A DNA stretch of 64,000 nucleotides, taken from Puccinellia tenuiflora (lineage: Eukaryota > Streptophyta > Magnoliopsida > Poales > Poaceae). A program made the position numbers and the translations under genes. The notes below the pieces were generated by a model, which saw only the letters and a program-made list of their open reading frames with translations, was not told where the DNA came from and searched no databases. Of the stretch, positions 11,105-22,036 are shown piece by piece (the stretch's first letter is position 1; every line of letters starts with the position of its first letter). The stretch spans positions 1 to 64,000 of the forward strand of contig QRDG01001874.1 of the NCBI GenBank assembly GCA_012064385.1, given 5' to 3'.

Positions 11105-11188
11105 GCCCACCTGTAAGTGACACACAAGTTACCGCCGGCGGTTTGGGCCAAATCGCCGGGGGTAACTTCTGTGTCACTTACAGCTGGG
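11105..11188. repeat. Inverted repeat with CCGCCGGCGGT loop between TNP2 and the second gene block
   Basis: GTAAGTGACACACAAGTTAC (11113-11132) is followed by its near-perfect inverse GTAACTTCTGTGTCACTTAC (11162-11181), with one mismatch. The match extends a few bases outward. The loop contains a CCGCCGGCGGT element like those at the right terminus. It could be a stem-loop, an internal copy of subterminal binding sites, or the remnant of another CACTA end. Confidence 0.75.
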
Positions 11189-11640
11189 TCCCGCCCTGGC
11201 TTTACCTGCTTCGCCTCTCCCGTCGCGATCCCCAAATCGACAAGTCCCCCATTCCCAAATTCACGAAGCGCGTGCGGCGGAGGAACACCGGCCATAGCCT
11301 TCCGTCGCCTGCCGCCATCCCTTCCGCCGCAGGTGGGGCCCCTCTCCCCTCCCTCCCTCTCTCCCCCCTCGCCCTCGCTCCCGCAGATGCAGACCTAACA
11401 CTAACTGGCCTCCACACCTCGCAGACGCCGTCGACCGCGTGGAGGAGCTCGTGGACAGAGCCGCCTCGCGGACGCCTCCACCTTGCAGACGCCGTCGACC
11501 TCGCCCTCGCCCTCACCCCCTCGCCCTCTCCCCCTCGAGGACCTGCTCCGAGGTGCAGGCCAAGGAGCGCCTCCCCGCGGATCTGCTGCCCCAGAACGTC
11601 GTGCTGTACCAGGCCTGCCCCTTCTGCAACAAGGTCAGAG
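11189..11640 (+). pseudogene. Captured host exon: glutaredoxin-fold / mPGES-2-like N-terminal segment
   Basis: GC-rich sequence quite unlike its surroundings. From about 11550 it reads EVQAKERLPADLLPQNVV followed by LYQACPFCNKVR. CPFC is the CxxC redox motif of glutaredoxins, and the context most resembles plant prostaglandin E synthase 2-like (GST/glutaredoxin) proteins, which read VVLYQYEACPFCNKV from my knowledge of the family. Two residues are missing before the motif. The exon stops at a good donor (AG|GTGAGA at 11640/11641), as expected if genomic DNA with its intron was captured. Upstream, 11340-11550 is Ser/Pro/Ala-rich, as a transit peptide would be, with a duplicated CTCGCAGACGCCGTCGACC-type segment. 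It could be a gene fragment only; no later exon of that gene is seen. Confidence 0.6.
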
Positions 11641-12790
11641 GTGAGAATGATGGATCCCGATCAGCCATTTTTCGATTCGCGGCGCAGCTCGGTGGAAATG
11701 GTTTCCCTGTGATCCTGTCGCACTTCGAGATTCAGTCAGGAGTGGCCTGGCCTTGAGATTTTCTATTATGGACTGTTAGATTACATTTGTATTTTATCTG
11801 GACTGGATCAAATTAGAGTGTAATTCGCAGCTTCTGAGTTTAATGGGGAGAGATAGTTCCAATTAAAATCTAATTTCTGGATCAAATTAGAGTTTAAACA
11901 TAAGACCAAATAACTATGGACAGTTATAACTATTTTTAAGGTAACCTCCAGACTTATATATTTAGAGTTCAAATTAGACTGTAATCGCAGGTTCTGAGTT
12001 TAAGGGGAATATCTGTGCCCCTACAAATTATAGGGCAGGCACTTGTCATTGGTTCCACAGACCAACATTTTCAGTCGAGTGCGTACCAAACCTACTCATT
12101 CGGCATTGGCTTGAAGCACAACTGTTACCGTTGTAGAAAGTGTGAAATTTAGTTACCGCTCATAATAATCCCTTGTCCATGTCCACTGGAAAAATGTTTA
12201 CTCCACATATGGCTATACACCTCTAGACTGATGTACTACTTTTGTATTTAACCTCCAGACTTATATTTCAGTACCTGTATGACTTAAAATTGGTTAAATG
12301 TAGAATAATGTCTGACCTGGTGATCCCTCAGGTACCCATGAATGTCTTTCTGTATTGACATGGTTTGAGAAAATAAGTATCGTGCTATTCTTAAGTCGTG
12401 CTTATTCATTAGAAACCATACATTAAGTTCATCTCTAATTTGATTAGAAACCATACATCGTGTTAGGGAAAATCTTTCTACTTAATTCAAGAGCTGCGCA
12501 AAGATATGTTTGACACTTTTAATTATGTAAAACAGGAAGTATCATAATTGTAATCCTTACTCTACCAAGCCTGTATTAGGGATAGGGTCTTACTCAATGA
12601 AGTTTTGTAATGGTCAAGTCCTTGACAAACCTGGGAGCGTTGATTCTGAATGGTAATGCAATGCGTGAATGCTATACACTCTCCACTGCTCTTGTTTCCC
12701 TATTGGTAGCTTGCTTGATTTACTCATGTTGGGTCTTGGTAAATTATTCATGCAGATAACAACATTTCCTCCATCTGCAAAAACTAATTC
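11641..12790 (+). other. Intron-like AT-rich sequence after the captured exon
   Basis: It begins with a splice donor and is AT-rich without supportable ORFs. It contains a duplicated block (TGGATCAAATTAGAG...TTCTGAGTTTAA, about 11808-11850 and 11963-12005). It is probably captured intron and/or CACTA spacer. The LINE is inserted at its right edge. Confidence 0.45.
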
Positions 12791-14160
12791 TTTTTTTTTG
12801 AAATTAAATACTGTAGGGGAGACCCCCACAGCCTTTTATTGGATTGAAAGACGACTGTACAAGATAATTACAAGATATTTACATACAGAAATTAATGCAG
12901 TTTGTCAAGCCATGATGACAATCTAGACTTATTAATGTCTTTCACCCTATGCCCAAGCATGGTGATATCTAGGAAGAAACCAGCCTTCCAACCTCTGAAA
13001 GATGGCAGAGTCTCCTTGAAAATACAGCCATTCCTCTGCTTCCAGATGTTCCAGCAAGCTAAAATCACAATCTCAGTAAAACAGGGACCTTCAAACTCCT
13101 TCTTTGCAACAAACAGATTGTCCATCATAGAAGCATCACACCAGGAAATCTGTAGAAACGACCAGACCCTTTGACTAAAGTTGCACTGAAAAAACAGATG
13201 CACCCAGTCCTCATATTTGTGCTGCTGGCAAAGCACACAATTGTGATTACTGGTGACATTCCAATGTCTTCGCAACAGCATATCCTTGGTATTTATTCTA
13301 TTATGCAGAATTAGCCAAGCAAAAAATTTATGCTTGGACATGCACTTCGGCTTCCAAATCCACTCAGATGGGGTATGATTAGTAATACCAGAAAAATGAA
13401 ACTGGTAGAAACTCCTTGAAGAATAGCCCCCCTTGGACAAGCAAGAAATCCACTTATCAGAAGACTCACTAGGAGTCACATCATTCAACATTTGAGCCAA
13501 AACACCAAACTCCTCAAAAGCCTCCATGGACAGTGGCAGGTAAAAAGCCTCAAACTTATCCTCCAACATGAAAAATTCCCTCACAGAAATTAGCTTGTCT
13601 CTAGCAAAAGAGAACAACCTTGAGAATTGCTGAGACAAAATCCTGTCCATCCACAGATCATCCCAGAACAGAATGGAATAACCACTTCCCACTTCACATC
13701 TGGTAATTGCCCTCCACTCATCCACAAAGCTATAAACTCCCCTCCACCAGAAGGAGCCACTCATAGTCACCACATGAGGAACTGAATTGTGATAATATGA
13801 ATTCCTTACTAGCTTCACCCAAGGCAGATCAGCATTATTATAAAACTTGTCCAGCTGCTTCAAAAGCAGAGCTTTATTCTGCACTTGCAAATTCACAATC
13901 CCTAAGCCCCCCTTCTTTTTTGGCTTGCATACCATGTCCCAAGCAGCCAAAGAGTTGACCCTTTGCTTGTGTTTATCCTTCCTCCAAAGGCACCTTCTCC
14001 TTGCTTTATCAATCACCTCAATGACCCCTTTAGGGATAATAAGGGAACACATATAATATGTGGGTAAGGAGGACAACACCGAGTTAACCAAGACCAGACT
14101 ATCACCATAAGATAAAAAGGAAGCTGTGGCAGATAACCTCCTCTAAACCCTGTCTATTAG
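12791..14160 (-). pseudogene. 5'-truncated LINE (non-LTR retrotransposon), RT C-terminal part
   Basis: On the minus strand, a frame of about 399 residues (14091 to 12892) is typical of the plant L1-type ORF2 C-terminus. It reads VNSVLSSLPTYYMCS, KARRRCLWR, KKGGLGIVNLQVQNKALLLK and, near the end, the zf-RVT zinc-binding motif CVLCQQHKYEDWVHLFFQC. The frame is open a little further upstream to about 14150 (LSYGDSLVLVNS). A run of nine Ts at 12791-12799 is the poly(A) tail, marking the 3' end. The RT palm and the endonuclease are missing, as usual for truncated LINE insertions. I could not find a target duplication by eye. Confidence 0.85.
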
Positions 14161-14683
14161 TGGTTTACCCATCATGTCCTGGTTTACCCATGTCAGTTTG
14201 TTTTTTGGTTAGAACCCTGCGTGTCTTAGATGAACTAGTGTTGTTGTGACATGATTGTTCTAGTAATTTGCTGCTATCTAAGACAGTCCCTTATGTTCCC
14301 TCAAAAAAGAATGCATGGATGTTCTTCTACTTTCAGTGCTGTTTGTATTTCTGTTTACTCTGTTTGCAGCATAGTGAGGGTGTTATTCTGTAACTTGTGC
14401 TGGTGGTAATGACCAGATATTAAGTGACAAATATGGATGGCAAATCAGGTTATATATGTGTCATATGGTGGCAAATCAGGTTATGCCAAATCTGGTGGCT
14501 GCTGTGAAATATGTCTCTGCAGGTACATTGAGTGCCAATGTATCACCGGAATGTTGATTAACTTCCGTTCTGGCGATTTTCTGGCACTCCGGCATGACCA
14601 TATTTAGCAAAGGTCATGCCGAATTTTCGCCGTGAATCTAAAGTCTTTTCTTCTTGCTTGTGAAGTGCTAGGTACAGCTAGCC
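14161..14683 (+). other. Upstream region of the TNPA-like gene
   Basis: AT-rich sequence between the LINE and the ATG at 14684 with no ORF. GTTTACCCATCATGTCCTGG / GGTTTACCCATGTCAG and GGCAAATCAGGTTATATATG / GGCAAATCAGGTTATGCC are short local duplications. The promoter and 5' leader of the second CACTA gene should lie here. Confidence 0.5.
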
Positions 14684-17600
14684 ATGTTGAATTCTCAGCG
14701 AGGCTTGGATACAGTCATCTCTTCTCAGCGAGACTTGGATGAGCACTATCGGCTCATGGCCTCGGAGCAGCAGCTGGAGGAGATTTCAGGAGGCAGCGAC
14801 AGCGACGAGACCACCGATGATGACATGGGAGATGATGAGGCCACCGATGATGTCGGTGATGAGAGGGTCGGCGATGCCAAGACCACCGACAGTGGTGCTG
14901 CCGGCGATGCCGAGACCACCGACAGTGGTGCTGCCGGCGATGCGGAGCCCAAGAAGCAACGGAAGCAGCGGCGCCCAAACAAGGTCGGTGCCACAAAGGA
15001 AACATTCTTTGCGGTGAACCCACAGACCGGTCTTCCTACCCACCCCCCGGAGCTGGCGAGGGGGTACGGCCTCCAACTGGGAGCAATCCTTCGGGACGTC
15101 GTCAGTGTCAACGAGACGAAACTCCGAACCAAGAAAATGGAACATCGGCGTCGCCAACTCCTTGCGTGGCTGCACTCGCGGTACCAGTTCCCTGAGCCCT
15201 ACGATAATGAGGATCTCAAGGGTAACATCGTGAACAAAACAGCACTCGCCAAGTTCAGCAAGAACCTCAGCGGTTATAAAACCATGCTGAGGGGGTTTAT
15301 TGGTGACAACGAGACTTGGGAAACTATCCATTACCACTTCCCGCGGATGACGCCGGAGGATTATAAAAAATTCCTTGAAAACGAGGAGCTAGAGTTCACG
15401 AAACGGCAATCGGCCTGGGGGAAGAACCTGGCGGATAAGAACATCGGTCACCACGGTCTCGGTTGCCGTGGCTACGAAGGCAAGGAGCCGATATGGGAGA
15501 AGGAAGACAAGGCCTATAGGGACGCTGGCCTCGAGAACCCTTACGACAAGTACACAAACAAGCTGTTCAGACAATTTGTACGGTCCCGGTACCGTAAAGA
15601 AATGGGTGGCAAACGTGTCACGAAACCTGAAGTGGTGGTGGGAGTTGACTTGGTCACTGACAAGAAGGTGCAGGCTCTTGAGACGGCAGTGGTAAGCAAT
15701 TTACCAGCTAATCAATTTGCTACTGCTCACCAAGTCCATTACATTCTAAAATTGTTCATGTTAATTCTGGCAGCTCACCGAAGAAGCAGCCGAATCTGGC
15801 TCCTCGTCCCAGACGTCGACGAGCAAAGTCCCATGGGATACGCCTTTTATCAGGGGCCTGAACACCATGAAGGAGCGGCCGCTGTTGGAGAAGCCAAAAC
15901 GTGTCCCCGGCGCCGGAGGAGCTCACTCGCTTGTCGACCATGGCTTGGACATGCCCAGAACTAAGGCGTCGCAGCAGGCGCTTCTAGACCAGGAGAATGA
16001 GGCTCTTCGGAAAAGGTTGGCCGACTTGGAAACAAGCATGGACCAACGCGTGGCATCCGCGGTGGAAAGCAAGCTCGACGCCGAGGTGGAAAACAAGGTA
16101 CAGAGCAGGGTCGATGATGCATTGGCCAACAGGTTCAATGAATTACTTCCTACTGTGGTGTCGTCGCTACAAGATTTTTTCCGAAACAACCAAGAGGGAC
16201 CGATCCCGGTGATCAGCCTGGGCGGCAGCAACTCGAACAACAAGCCTCCTACTACACGGGCTCAAGGCGCACCCATATTGTTGGTGACTCCACCCACCGG
16301 CAATGCAGGTGCTAGAGAGCATTCGCCGGCCATGGGGGCCACCAGCAGCCCCTCAGTCACTTGCACGCCCTGCCTCGGTCCGACGGCACGATCCGTGCTC
16401 GACAACCTCAAGGTAGTTAATTGAGCCTCTCAAAGCCTTTGCAAGTTAATTACTCCTCGTCGTCGCTCCTCTCTTACCTACACATGTTTTAACAGGAACC
16501 CGAGAATCCTTGCACCTTGCTGCTCCTGAACATGGACAACCAGTTGAAGGATGTTGCGAAGGGAGCCGTCATCTTCCCACAAACCAAGACTTTCCACACC
16601 GTGCCAATGGACGAGAACATGCTCTGGGTTCGCGTGGATCGGGCGTTACCGGGATGCGAAGACATGCATCCTCTTACTCAACCCCCGGAACAAGTTGAAA
16701 TGCTGAAGGTCGGACAACTCAAGAACAAGATGCTTCTATGGCCAAAAGCCTTAATTCGGTTGAACAACACCGTCTCAAGGTCAGAGGCAAGCCATGGGAG
16801 CGTCAATCCTGAGGCTGCGCCGGGGCCGTCTAGCCAAGCCATAGTCACTCCACCTGCAGATGATCCTCTCGAGCCCGAGACACAGCAGAACGACAAGGCG
16901 TTGGACATCGATCGGGCTCCCATCGATACGTTCATCGATGAATTGGCGGGCGACTTTGGTCCCTCCACGGCACCCGCCCGTGATACCCTCAAGAAGAAGC
17001 TGTTCCCCTCTCAAGAAACTCCCGAGCAGGAGGACACTACCGCCTTCACAGCTCCGCCGCAAGTTGGGCTTACCCCGAGGACACTTCTTTCTGTGACCGT
17101 GGAGGCATCGAAACAAGCCGGCACTCCCGCGTGCCGTAAGAAGAAGGATAGGAAGCGCAAGAAGTCAGTGAATGATGCCGACGCAAACAAGAAAGTGGTT
17201 CTTGACAAGGTGTCGACCCCGTGGAGGAAGTTGCATCACCTAGGCCAGCCAATGCTGCCGGCAAACAATGTCAGTCAGCTGCCGCCGGATATGAGGAGCC
17301 TGCATGATGCAGTTCTAATCCAGGAGCTGCGTCTTCTTCAAGAAACAAATCCGTCGTACCCGGTGATCACGGTTAGGGTGCCCACTAACTTTGGCTTTGT
17401 CACCACATACCCCGCGGACTTGATATTCATTCGGTATGAAGACATCTTTTGGCTCTTTCGCATGCAACGGCTTGACCGGAACTTGGTCCGCCTGGTAACG
17501 CTCAGCATGGCGCATGATCTCATCGTGGAGAAAACCCCGGGCGTCGCTATCATGGACCCCTTCTACATGACTCCAGGTACCACCGCGAACGAACAGGCGT

Positions 17601-18334
17601 TTCTCGCGACGTATGTCAAGGATTTCTTGGTGGCAAATAAGGATAAGCAATGCTTTGTCATACCATACTTCCCCGAGTAAGTATTCGGTTGCTAAAGTAC
17701 CCGTTATTACATTCTTTCGTGAATTTCCTTAATAGCTGAGGATGATGGTTTATTTCCAACTCTTTTGCGCAGACTCATGTACTGCACCCTCATCATCTTT
17801 CACCCGTATCATTCCAATGCCATCTATCTCGACTCCGGGCGTGACGAGCGGAAAGACTACACCGAGGTCAAGTCTACTCTTGATAAAGCCCTTAGCGGCT
17901 TCATAGCCGAGGTTGGCAGCAGCAAACTCAGGCAAGAGAAAAAGGTTAAAGGCTGCTATGTGTCCAACCACGTGACCAATTTCCCCTGCCTCAAGCAATC
18001 GTCATCTGACAATGGGATGGAAGCCTGGTTTGCCATCCTACAGATGAGGGCAGTTGTAAAGGATCAGCAAGATCTCTTGTTGCCATCCAGTCTTCAGAAT
18101 AAGGTCAACAAGCTTAGGGACACCACCGATGCAGAAGTGAGAGCCGAGTTCCGTGCCATCCAGCGGTTGATTAGCACAATAATCTTTAGGGATGCCCTCA
18201 AGAGTGGTGGCTTGTTCCACCACAAAGTCATACCAAGTAAAATAGAGATTGAAAACCGCTTACATGCGAGCTGTGACGAGAGGACATTCAACACGCTGGA
18301 CGGCGTCCGTCCCTTCCCGCCGAGGGAAACTTGA
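14684..18334 (+). CDS. TNPA-type CACTA gene with C-terminal Ulp1-like domain, four exons
   Basis: Predicted exons are 14684-15691, 15774-16412, 16496-17676 and 17773-18334. Each joins at GT...AG with the frame kept (phases 0, 0, 2) and gives about 1129 residues. Exon 1 has an acidic Asp/Thr-rich stretch (SDSDETTDDDMGDDEATDD), a duplicated DAETTDSGAAGDAE-like unit and a plant transposase (Ptta/En/Spm, Transposase_24) region with NPYDKYTNKLFRQFVRSRYR. Exon 2 adds a coiled-coil stretch (LDQENEALRKRLADLETSMDQ). Exons 3-4 contain a cysteine-protease Ulp1/C48-like fold reading PYFPELMYCTLIIFHPYHSNAIYLDS. The usual catalytic His-Trp is Met-Tyr here, so protease activity is unlikely. The product presumably binds subterminal repeats and assists TNP2. 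The exon model is inferred from splice consensus only. Confidence 0.8.
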
Positions 18335-18478
18335 GTCAAAAACTTGTCTCCTACAAATGTTAGTCATAAAATTACTTAAGCATAGCCATTTGATGCTTTT
18401 TAATTGTTTGCATAACTATATGTTTTCTATCTATGAATGTGCTAACAACTTACATTTCTTTCTTGTTTGTGAGTGCAG
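18335..18478 (+). other. Spacer or intron before the RNase H1-like ORF
   Basis: AT-rich and ends in a pyrimidine tract and acceptor (TTCTTTCTTGTTTGTGAGTGCAG) directly before the ATG at 18479. This suggests the small ORF lies on a spliced message, possibly an alternative last exon of the TNPA-like gene. Confidence 0.45.
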
Positions 18479-18718
18479 ATGGCGTATGTAGTGTTCCACG
18501 GCAGGGTTCCCGGAGTCTACCACGACTGGGAGAGTTGCTGGAGGCAGGTCCACCGTTTCAGCGGCAACAACTACAAGGGGTACGCCACTTTGGAGGAGGC
18601 TGAAGCTCAGTATGCCAACTTTCGAGCGCGACAGAGGAGGGAGACTTGGAGGACCCCCTTCGTCGTGATGATGCTTGCCGCCACCGCCTCCCTAGTCTTC
18701 TATCTCATTGTTGTTTAG
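18479..18718 (+). CDS. 79-aa RNase H1-type hybrid-binding domain with a C-terminal membrane helix
   Basis: Residues 1-47 read MAYVVFHGRVPGVYHDWESC and then WRQVHRFSGNNYKGYATLEEAE. This fits the RNase H1 N-terminal / caulimovirus viroplasmin fold (PF01693) that binds RNA:DNA hybrids: YVV..GR.PGVY..W..C..QV..F.G..YKGY.T.EEA. Residues about 48-56 are Arg-rich and residues 58-79 (TPFVVMMLAATASLVFYLIV) form one hydrophobic membrane-spanning segment. No catalytic RNase H domain follows. The ATG sits exactly on a splice acceptor, so the ORF may be its own gene with a 5' UTR intron or an alternative exon of the preceding gene. Similar domains are known in some grass CACTA elements; its role is unknown. 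Confidence 0.75.
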   Translation: MAYVVFHGRVPGVYHDWESCWRQVHRFSGNNYKGYATLEEAEAQYANFRARQRRETWRTPFVVMMLAATASLVFYLIVV

Positions 18719-18974
18719 CTAGGTCATGCAACTCCGGATTAATAACTACTTGTAGTGTTTGCTAGTACTTGGAGTCTATTTGTGTAATCCGTATACTTGG
18801 AGTCTATTTGTGTAATATTTGCTACTGATGGTCGACTTTATTATTGTTGAACACTTTGGCTACTTTTCTGTATCTTGCTGTGTATATTGCTACTGTGATG
18901 GTCGACTTTGTTATTGCTGTGTATATACTGCTGTGAAATATTGTATATTGCTGTAATTTTTTTTGTCCCCTGTA
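18719..18974 (+). other. 3' untranslated region of the small ORF, with short tandem repeats
   Basis: Non-coding. CTTGGAGTCTATTTGTGTAAT is repeated (about 18769 and 18800), as is GATGGTCGACTTTNTTATTG (about 18827 and 18898). Confidence 0.5.
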
Positions 18975-19254
18975 ATTGTTACCGCCGGCGGTTAGAGATA
19001 AACAGCCAGTGGTACCACGATATACCCCTGGCGGTACAGGAAACCGCCGGCGCTACGTCGACATACCCCTGGCGGTTACGGAACCGCCGGCGCTAATTGT
19101 ACCCCCGGCGTCTGGAAAAAAACCGCCGGCGCTAACGAGGTTTACCCCCGGCGGTTTGCAAACTGCCGGCGGTAAGGCATTACCACCGGCGAGGTGGTCG
19201 CCGGCGGTTTGCAAACCGCCGGGGATAGGCCAAAAACGGCCGCCGGCGGTAACC
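18975..19254. repeat. CACTA right subterminal repeat array (CCGCCGGCGGT motif)
   Basis: About a dozen copies of a palindromic GC-rich motif, seen as ACCGCCGGCGGT, AACCGCCGGCGCTA, CCCCCGGCGGTTTGC and similar, in both orientations over 280 bp. In CACTA elements such arrays are binding sites for the TNPA-type protein that brings the ends together. No matching array remains at the left end. Confidence 0.9.
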
Positions 19255-19269
19255 TTTTTTCTAGTAGTG
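19255..19269 (-). repeat. CACTA right terminal inverted repeat
   Basis: The plus strand reads TTTTTTCTAGTAGTG, i.e. CACTACTAGAAAAAA on the minus strand, the standard grass CACTA terminus. It ends exactly where the 123-bp host repeat begins. There is no left partner. Confidence 0.92.
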
Positions 19270-19392
19270 TAATAATGGTATTATCAAGAGCCTCAACTGG
19301 GGTACCTCTTGTCCCATGATATGGATCAAGCCCACATCAAAACAACAAGACAAACAAACATAATGAACAACCTCAACACCCTTTTTCTTTAC
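19270..19392. repeat. 123-bp direct repeat flanking the CACTA, right copy
   Basis: Duplicate of 7571-7693 (two mismatches). After it the RLX-1 interior continues (CACTTGATATAG...), so this copy is the one joined to native flank on its right. Confidence 0.9.
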
Positions 19393-22031
19393 CACTTGAT
19401 ATAGCTTTTTATTGTAGGGTGTATCACAGAAAGTTCAAAATAGCATGTAAGTAAATTTCCACCATGAATGATGCATGGCATAGATTAGCGGCCCAGATTT
19501 CTCTCTAACCATTTATACAAACTCATTTAAACTTACTCTATTTCCACATTATTTCACCATGATAGGCATCCATAAACAAAAGTACATGATATCAACTAAA
19601 TAAATGATGGAACATGTTGAAAGCTTTGCATGTGACATCACATATGGGCTAACTCCCAACCTTAAACATTTATCAAGCCACTATCATCATAATATTAATC
19701 ACAATGGTTCATGTTTATTAAATGCAATAAAAGTAAAGTGTGCATCAAGTTCGCGAGAGCTTTTTAACCTACTTTTCCCATTACAATAACTAACATAATC
19801 ATTTTCATTTAGAGGTATAGATAACACAAATAACATGGTAAACATACTTGGAATAGAATAAAGCTAAAAGGTAGATATGGTGGACTCACTGGAAAAACTT
19901 TGGTTTAAGGTGTTGGAAACAAGTTTTTACTTGTTGTAATTTTTGGGCTAGCAAAAGGGAGAAAGATGACCATCTAGATGCATGCATGAGTGTCCATAGA
20001 ACTAACTAATTTATGTCAAACAAGGTGAAATAACATACAGCATCAAAACATGAATAAAAGATAGCTCATGATAAAGCATTTGCAAATTATTACTCATAAA
20101 GAAGCTCATGAATCATGCAACTATATATGTCATTAAAAATCAACTTAGACATCCCTTTTCCCAATACAATAAAAGAATGCAAGATATTTCAACCCATATT
20201 TCCAGTAGCATTCTCATATATAAAAGATAGTGTGGTGGTCTCACAAAATAAAAACAAAAGCAAAAACAAACAAAAAGACGCTCCAAGTTTATGCGATAAA
20301 GTGTATTGATCAAGCAACAGAAGTTAGACGTGTGCAAACCGAGAGTGTGTAGGTCCAGTGGGGATGTTCTCACATCCCCAAGCTTATGGTTTTCACCATC
20401 CTTGGATAACTCATGGTGCATCTCTTCCAATCGCTGTGAAAAAACTTCAAAACACTGTTTCTTCTCCCATTTCTTTTCTGTGGGGTGACGTTAGTAGAGA
20501 TAAATAAATAGGTTTCTTGCTGCATATAATCCATGGAATAAAATACATATGAATGTACAGAAAGTGTATAATGTTGTATGCCTACTCATAAACTCAATTG
20601 GATAAAAAAGATTCAACTTAAAAGTTCAAAACAAGCATAAAACAATATGAGACAGAATCTGTCCAGAAAAACAGCAGCAGCAAAATGTATTTTTCTGTCC
20701 TACTTAAACTCGTCGAAAAATTCTGAAAACATTCAGGCATACATAGGATGAAAAGTTGCAGTTACAGTTAAAATCTCAGCTCATTCGGAGTTACAGAATA
20801 AAAACTAAAAATCAAACCGTGCACAGACTTCGTGCAGGAATAAAATCTCCGAATAGAAATAGCAACTTTGTCAAACCAAAATGGGTAAAACTTGGCACTT
20901 TATTAAAAATTCTAGAAACTAAGCTAAGAAAACATTCTCTTGTTACAGCAAGAGGATACAAAGAAAATCAAAAGTAAAAACAACCAGGTTGCCTCCCGTA
21001 AAGCGCTTTCTTTATAGCCATATAGCTAGGCTTACTTACTTGGTATCAAGATGGTTGGAGTGAGGTGGCTTGGCATCCCCAAGCTTAACTTCTTGTAATT
21101 ATTTGATATATGTAGGGTGAGCCTAGGGGTAACATCCCCAAGCTTGAGTGTTTGTCCTTCTTGATCATTGTTCATCACCCTCAACTCTTCTACTTGGAAA
21201 TTCTCTTTACACAAAACTCATCATAAAACTTGATTAGAGGGGTTAGTGTCTCCATAAATTAAATCCACATAGGTACAGCAAAGACATATTATGAATTGAT
21301 TCTAAAAATTACCTACTGTTATTACGGTCGTGTAATGCTCCTTGATCAAAAGAACCGCACAAAACACAAGTAACGAGAGCAATGCAAAATAAAGACAGAA
21401 TCTGTCAAAAACTGGACAGCCCATGAAGAGTGAATTTTTAGAGGAACTTATTTTGCTCAAATAAGAAAACTTTGATCTAATGAAGTGTGTATTAATAACT
21501 GATTAGTGCTGTCGTAAAATATCAAGTCAAAATTCCTCTTCTGTGATTTTTAAAATTTTTCACAGTGAAGCTCAGGAATATGTTTTCTGGGCAGCAAATC
21601 ACTGTTGTTTAATCCTACCTCTCAAAAGAGGTTATTCTTGCCTTTTAAGATGAAAAAAAGATAAAAAGGTGATGTCACTCTTTTTATTTGGATTTATCTT
21701 TGGGGAAAAGTTTTAATGATAGGGATATTGCAATGGTTTCATTGGCATGAACAACACATGTTCAAGGTCGACCCCAACTTCTCCATTACTCACCCTTCTC
21801 ATTTACTTTCCCAAAATTTTATGTAAAGTGAAAATCTTAAACTAATTGTTAGAAAACAGTAGGTAAAGTTATTTTACATGTTGTAAGGATATAAAGGTGT
21901 GCTCAAACTGAATAGGACATTAAAGCATAAGGAACACACCACAGAATATTAAACAATTTACTTTTAAGTCTAACTCTCTTCCTATGCATTGGAGTTTTAT
22001 ATATCAATAAATAACAGCAAACTTGAGGTAA
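19393..22031 (-). other. RLX-1 internal non-coding region
   Basis: 2.6 kb of AT-rich sequence with only short spurious ORFs and no domain. It holds three of the five AAGCTTGGGGATG motifs (minus strand; 20373, 21074 and 21133). It is the RLX-1 interior between RLX-2 and the CACTA. Confidence 0.65.
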
Positions 22032-22036
22032 CCAAT

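Larger units (their letters stand above)
7694..19269 (+). mobile_element. CACTA (En/Spm-like) DNA transposon, left end missing
   Basis: The right end is a grass CACTA terminus (CACTACTAGAAAAAA on the minus strand, 19255-19269) preceded by about 280 bp of CCGCCGGCGGT subterminal repeats. The element carries a TNP2 transposase (to 10805), a TNPA-type gene (14684-18334), a small RNase H1-like ORF (18479-18718), a captured gene fragment (about 11340-11640) and a LINE (12791 to about 14160). On the left there is no CACTA terminus and no subterminal array. The transposase begins partway through its N-terminus right after the flanking repeat. The element is therefore 5'-truncated and cannot move by itself. 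Confidence 0.9.

Noticed and set aside
10957..11712. 251-aa plus-strand ORF over the stem-loop and captured exon
   Set aside because: Its frame does not carry the CPFC peptide; it reads across the inverted repeat and a GC-rich exon in the wrong frame.
13847..14056. Plus-strand ORFs in the LINE region
   Set aside because: Shadows of the minus-strand LINE reverse transcriptase frame.
12781..14200. Target site duplication of the LINE
   Set aside because: No convincing direct repeat was visible on the two sides, so none is claimed.
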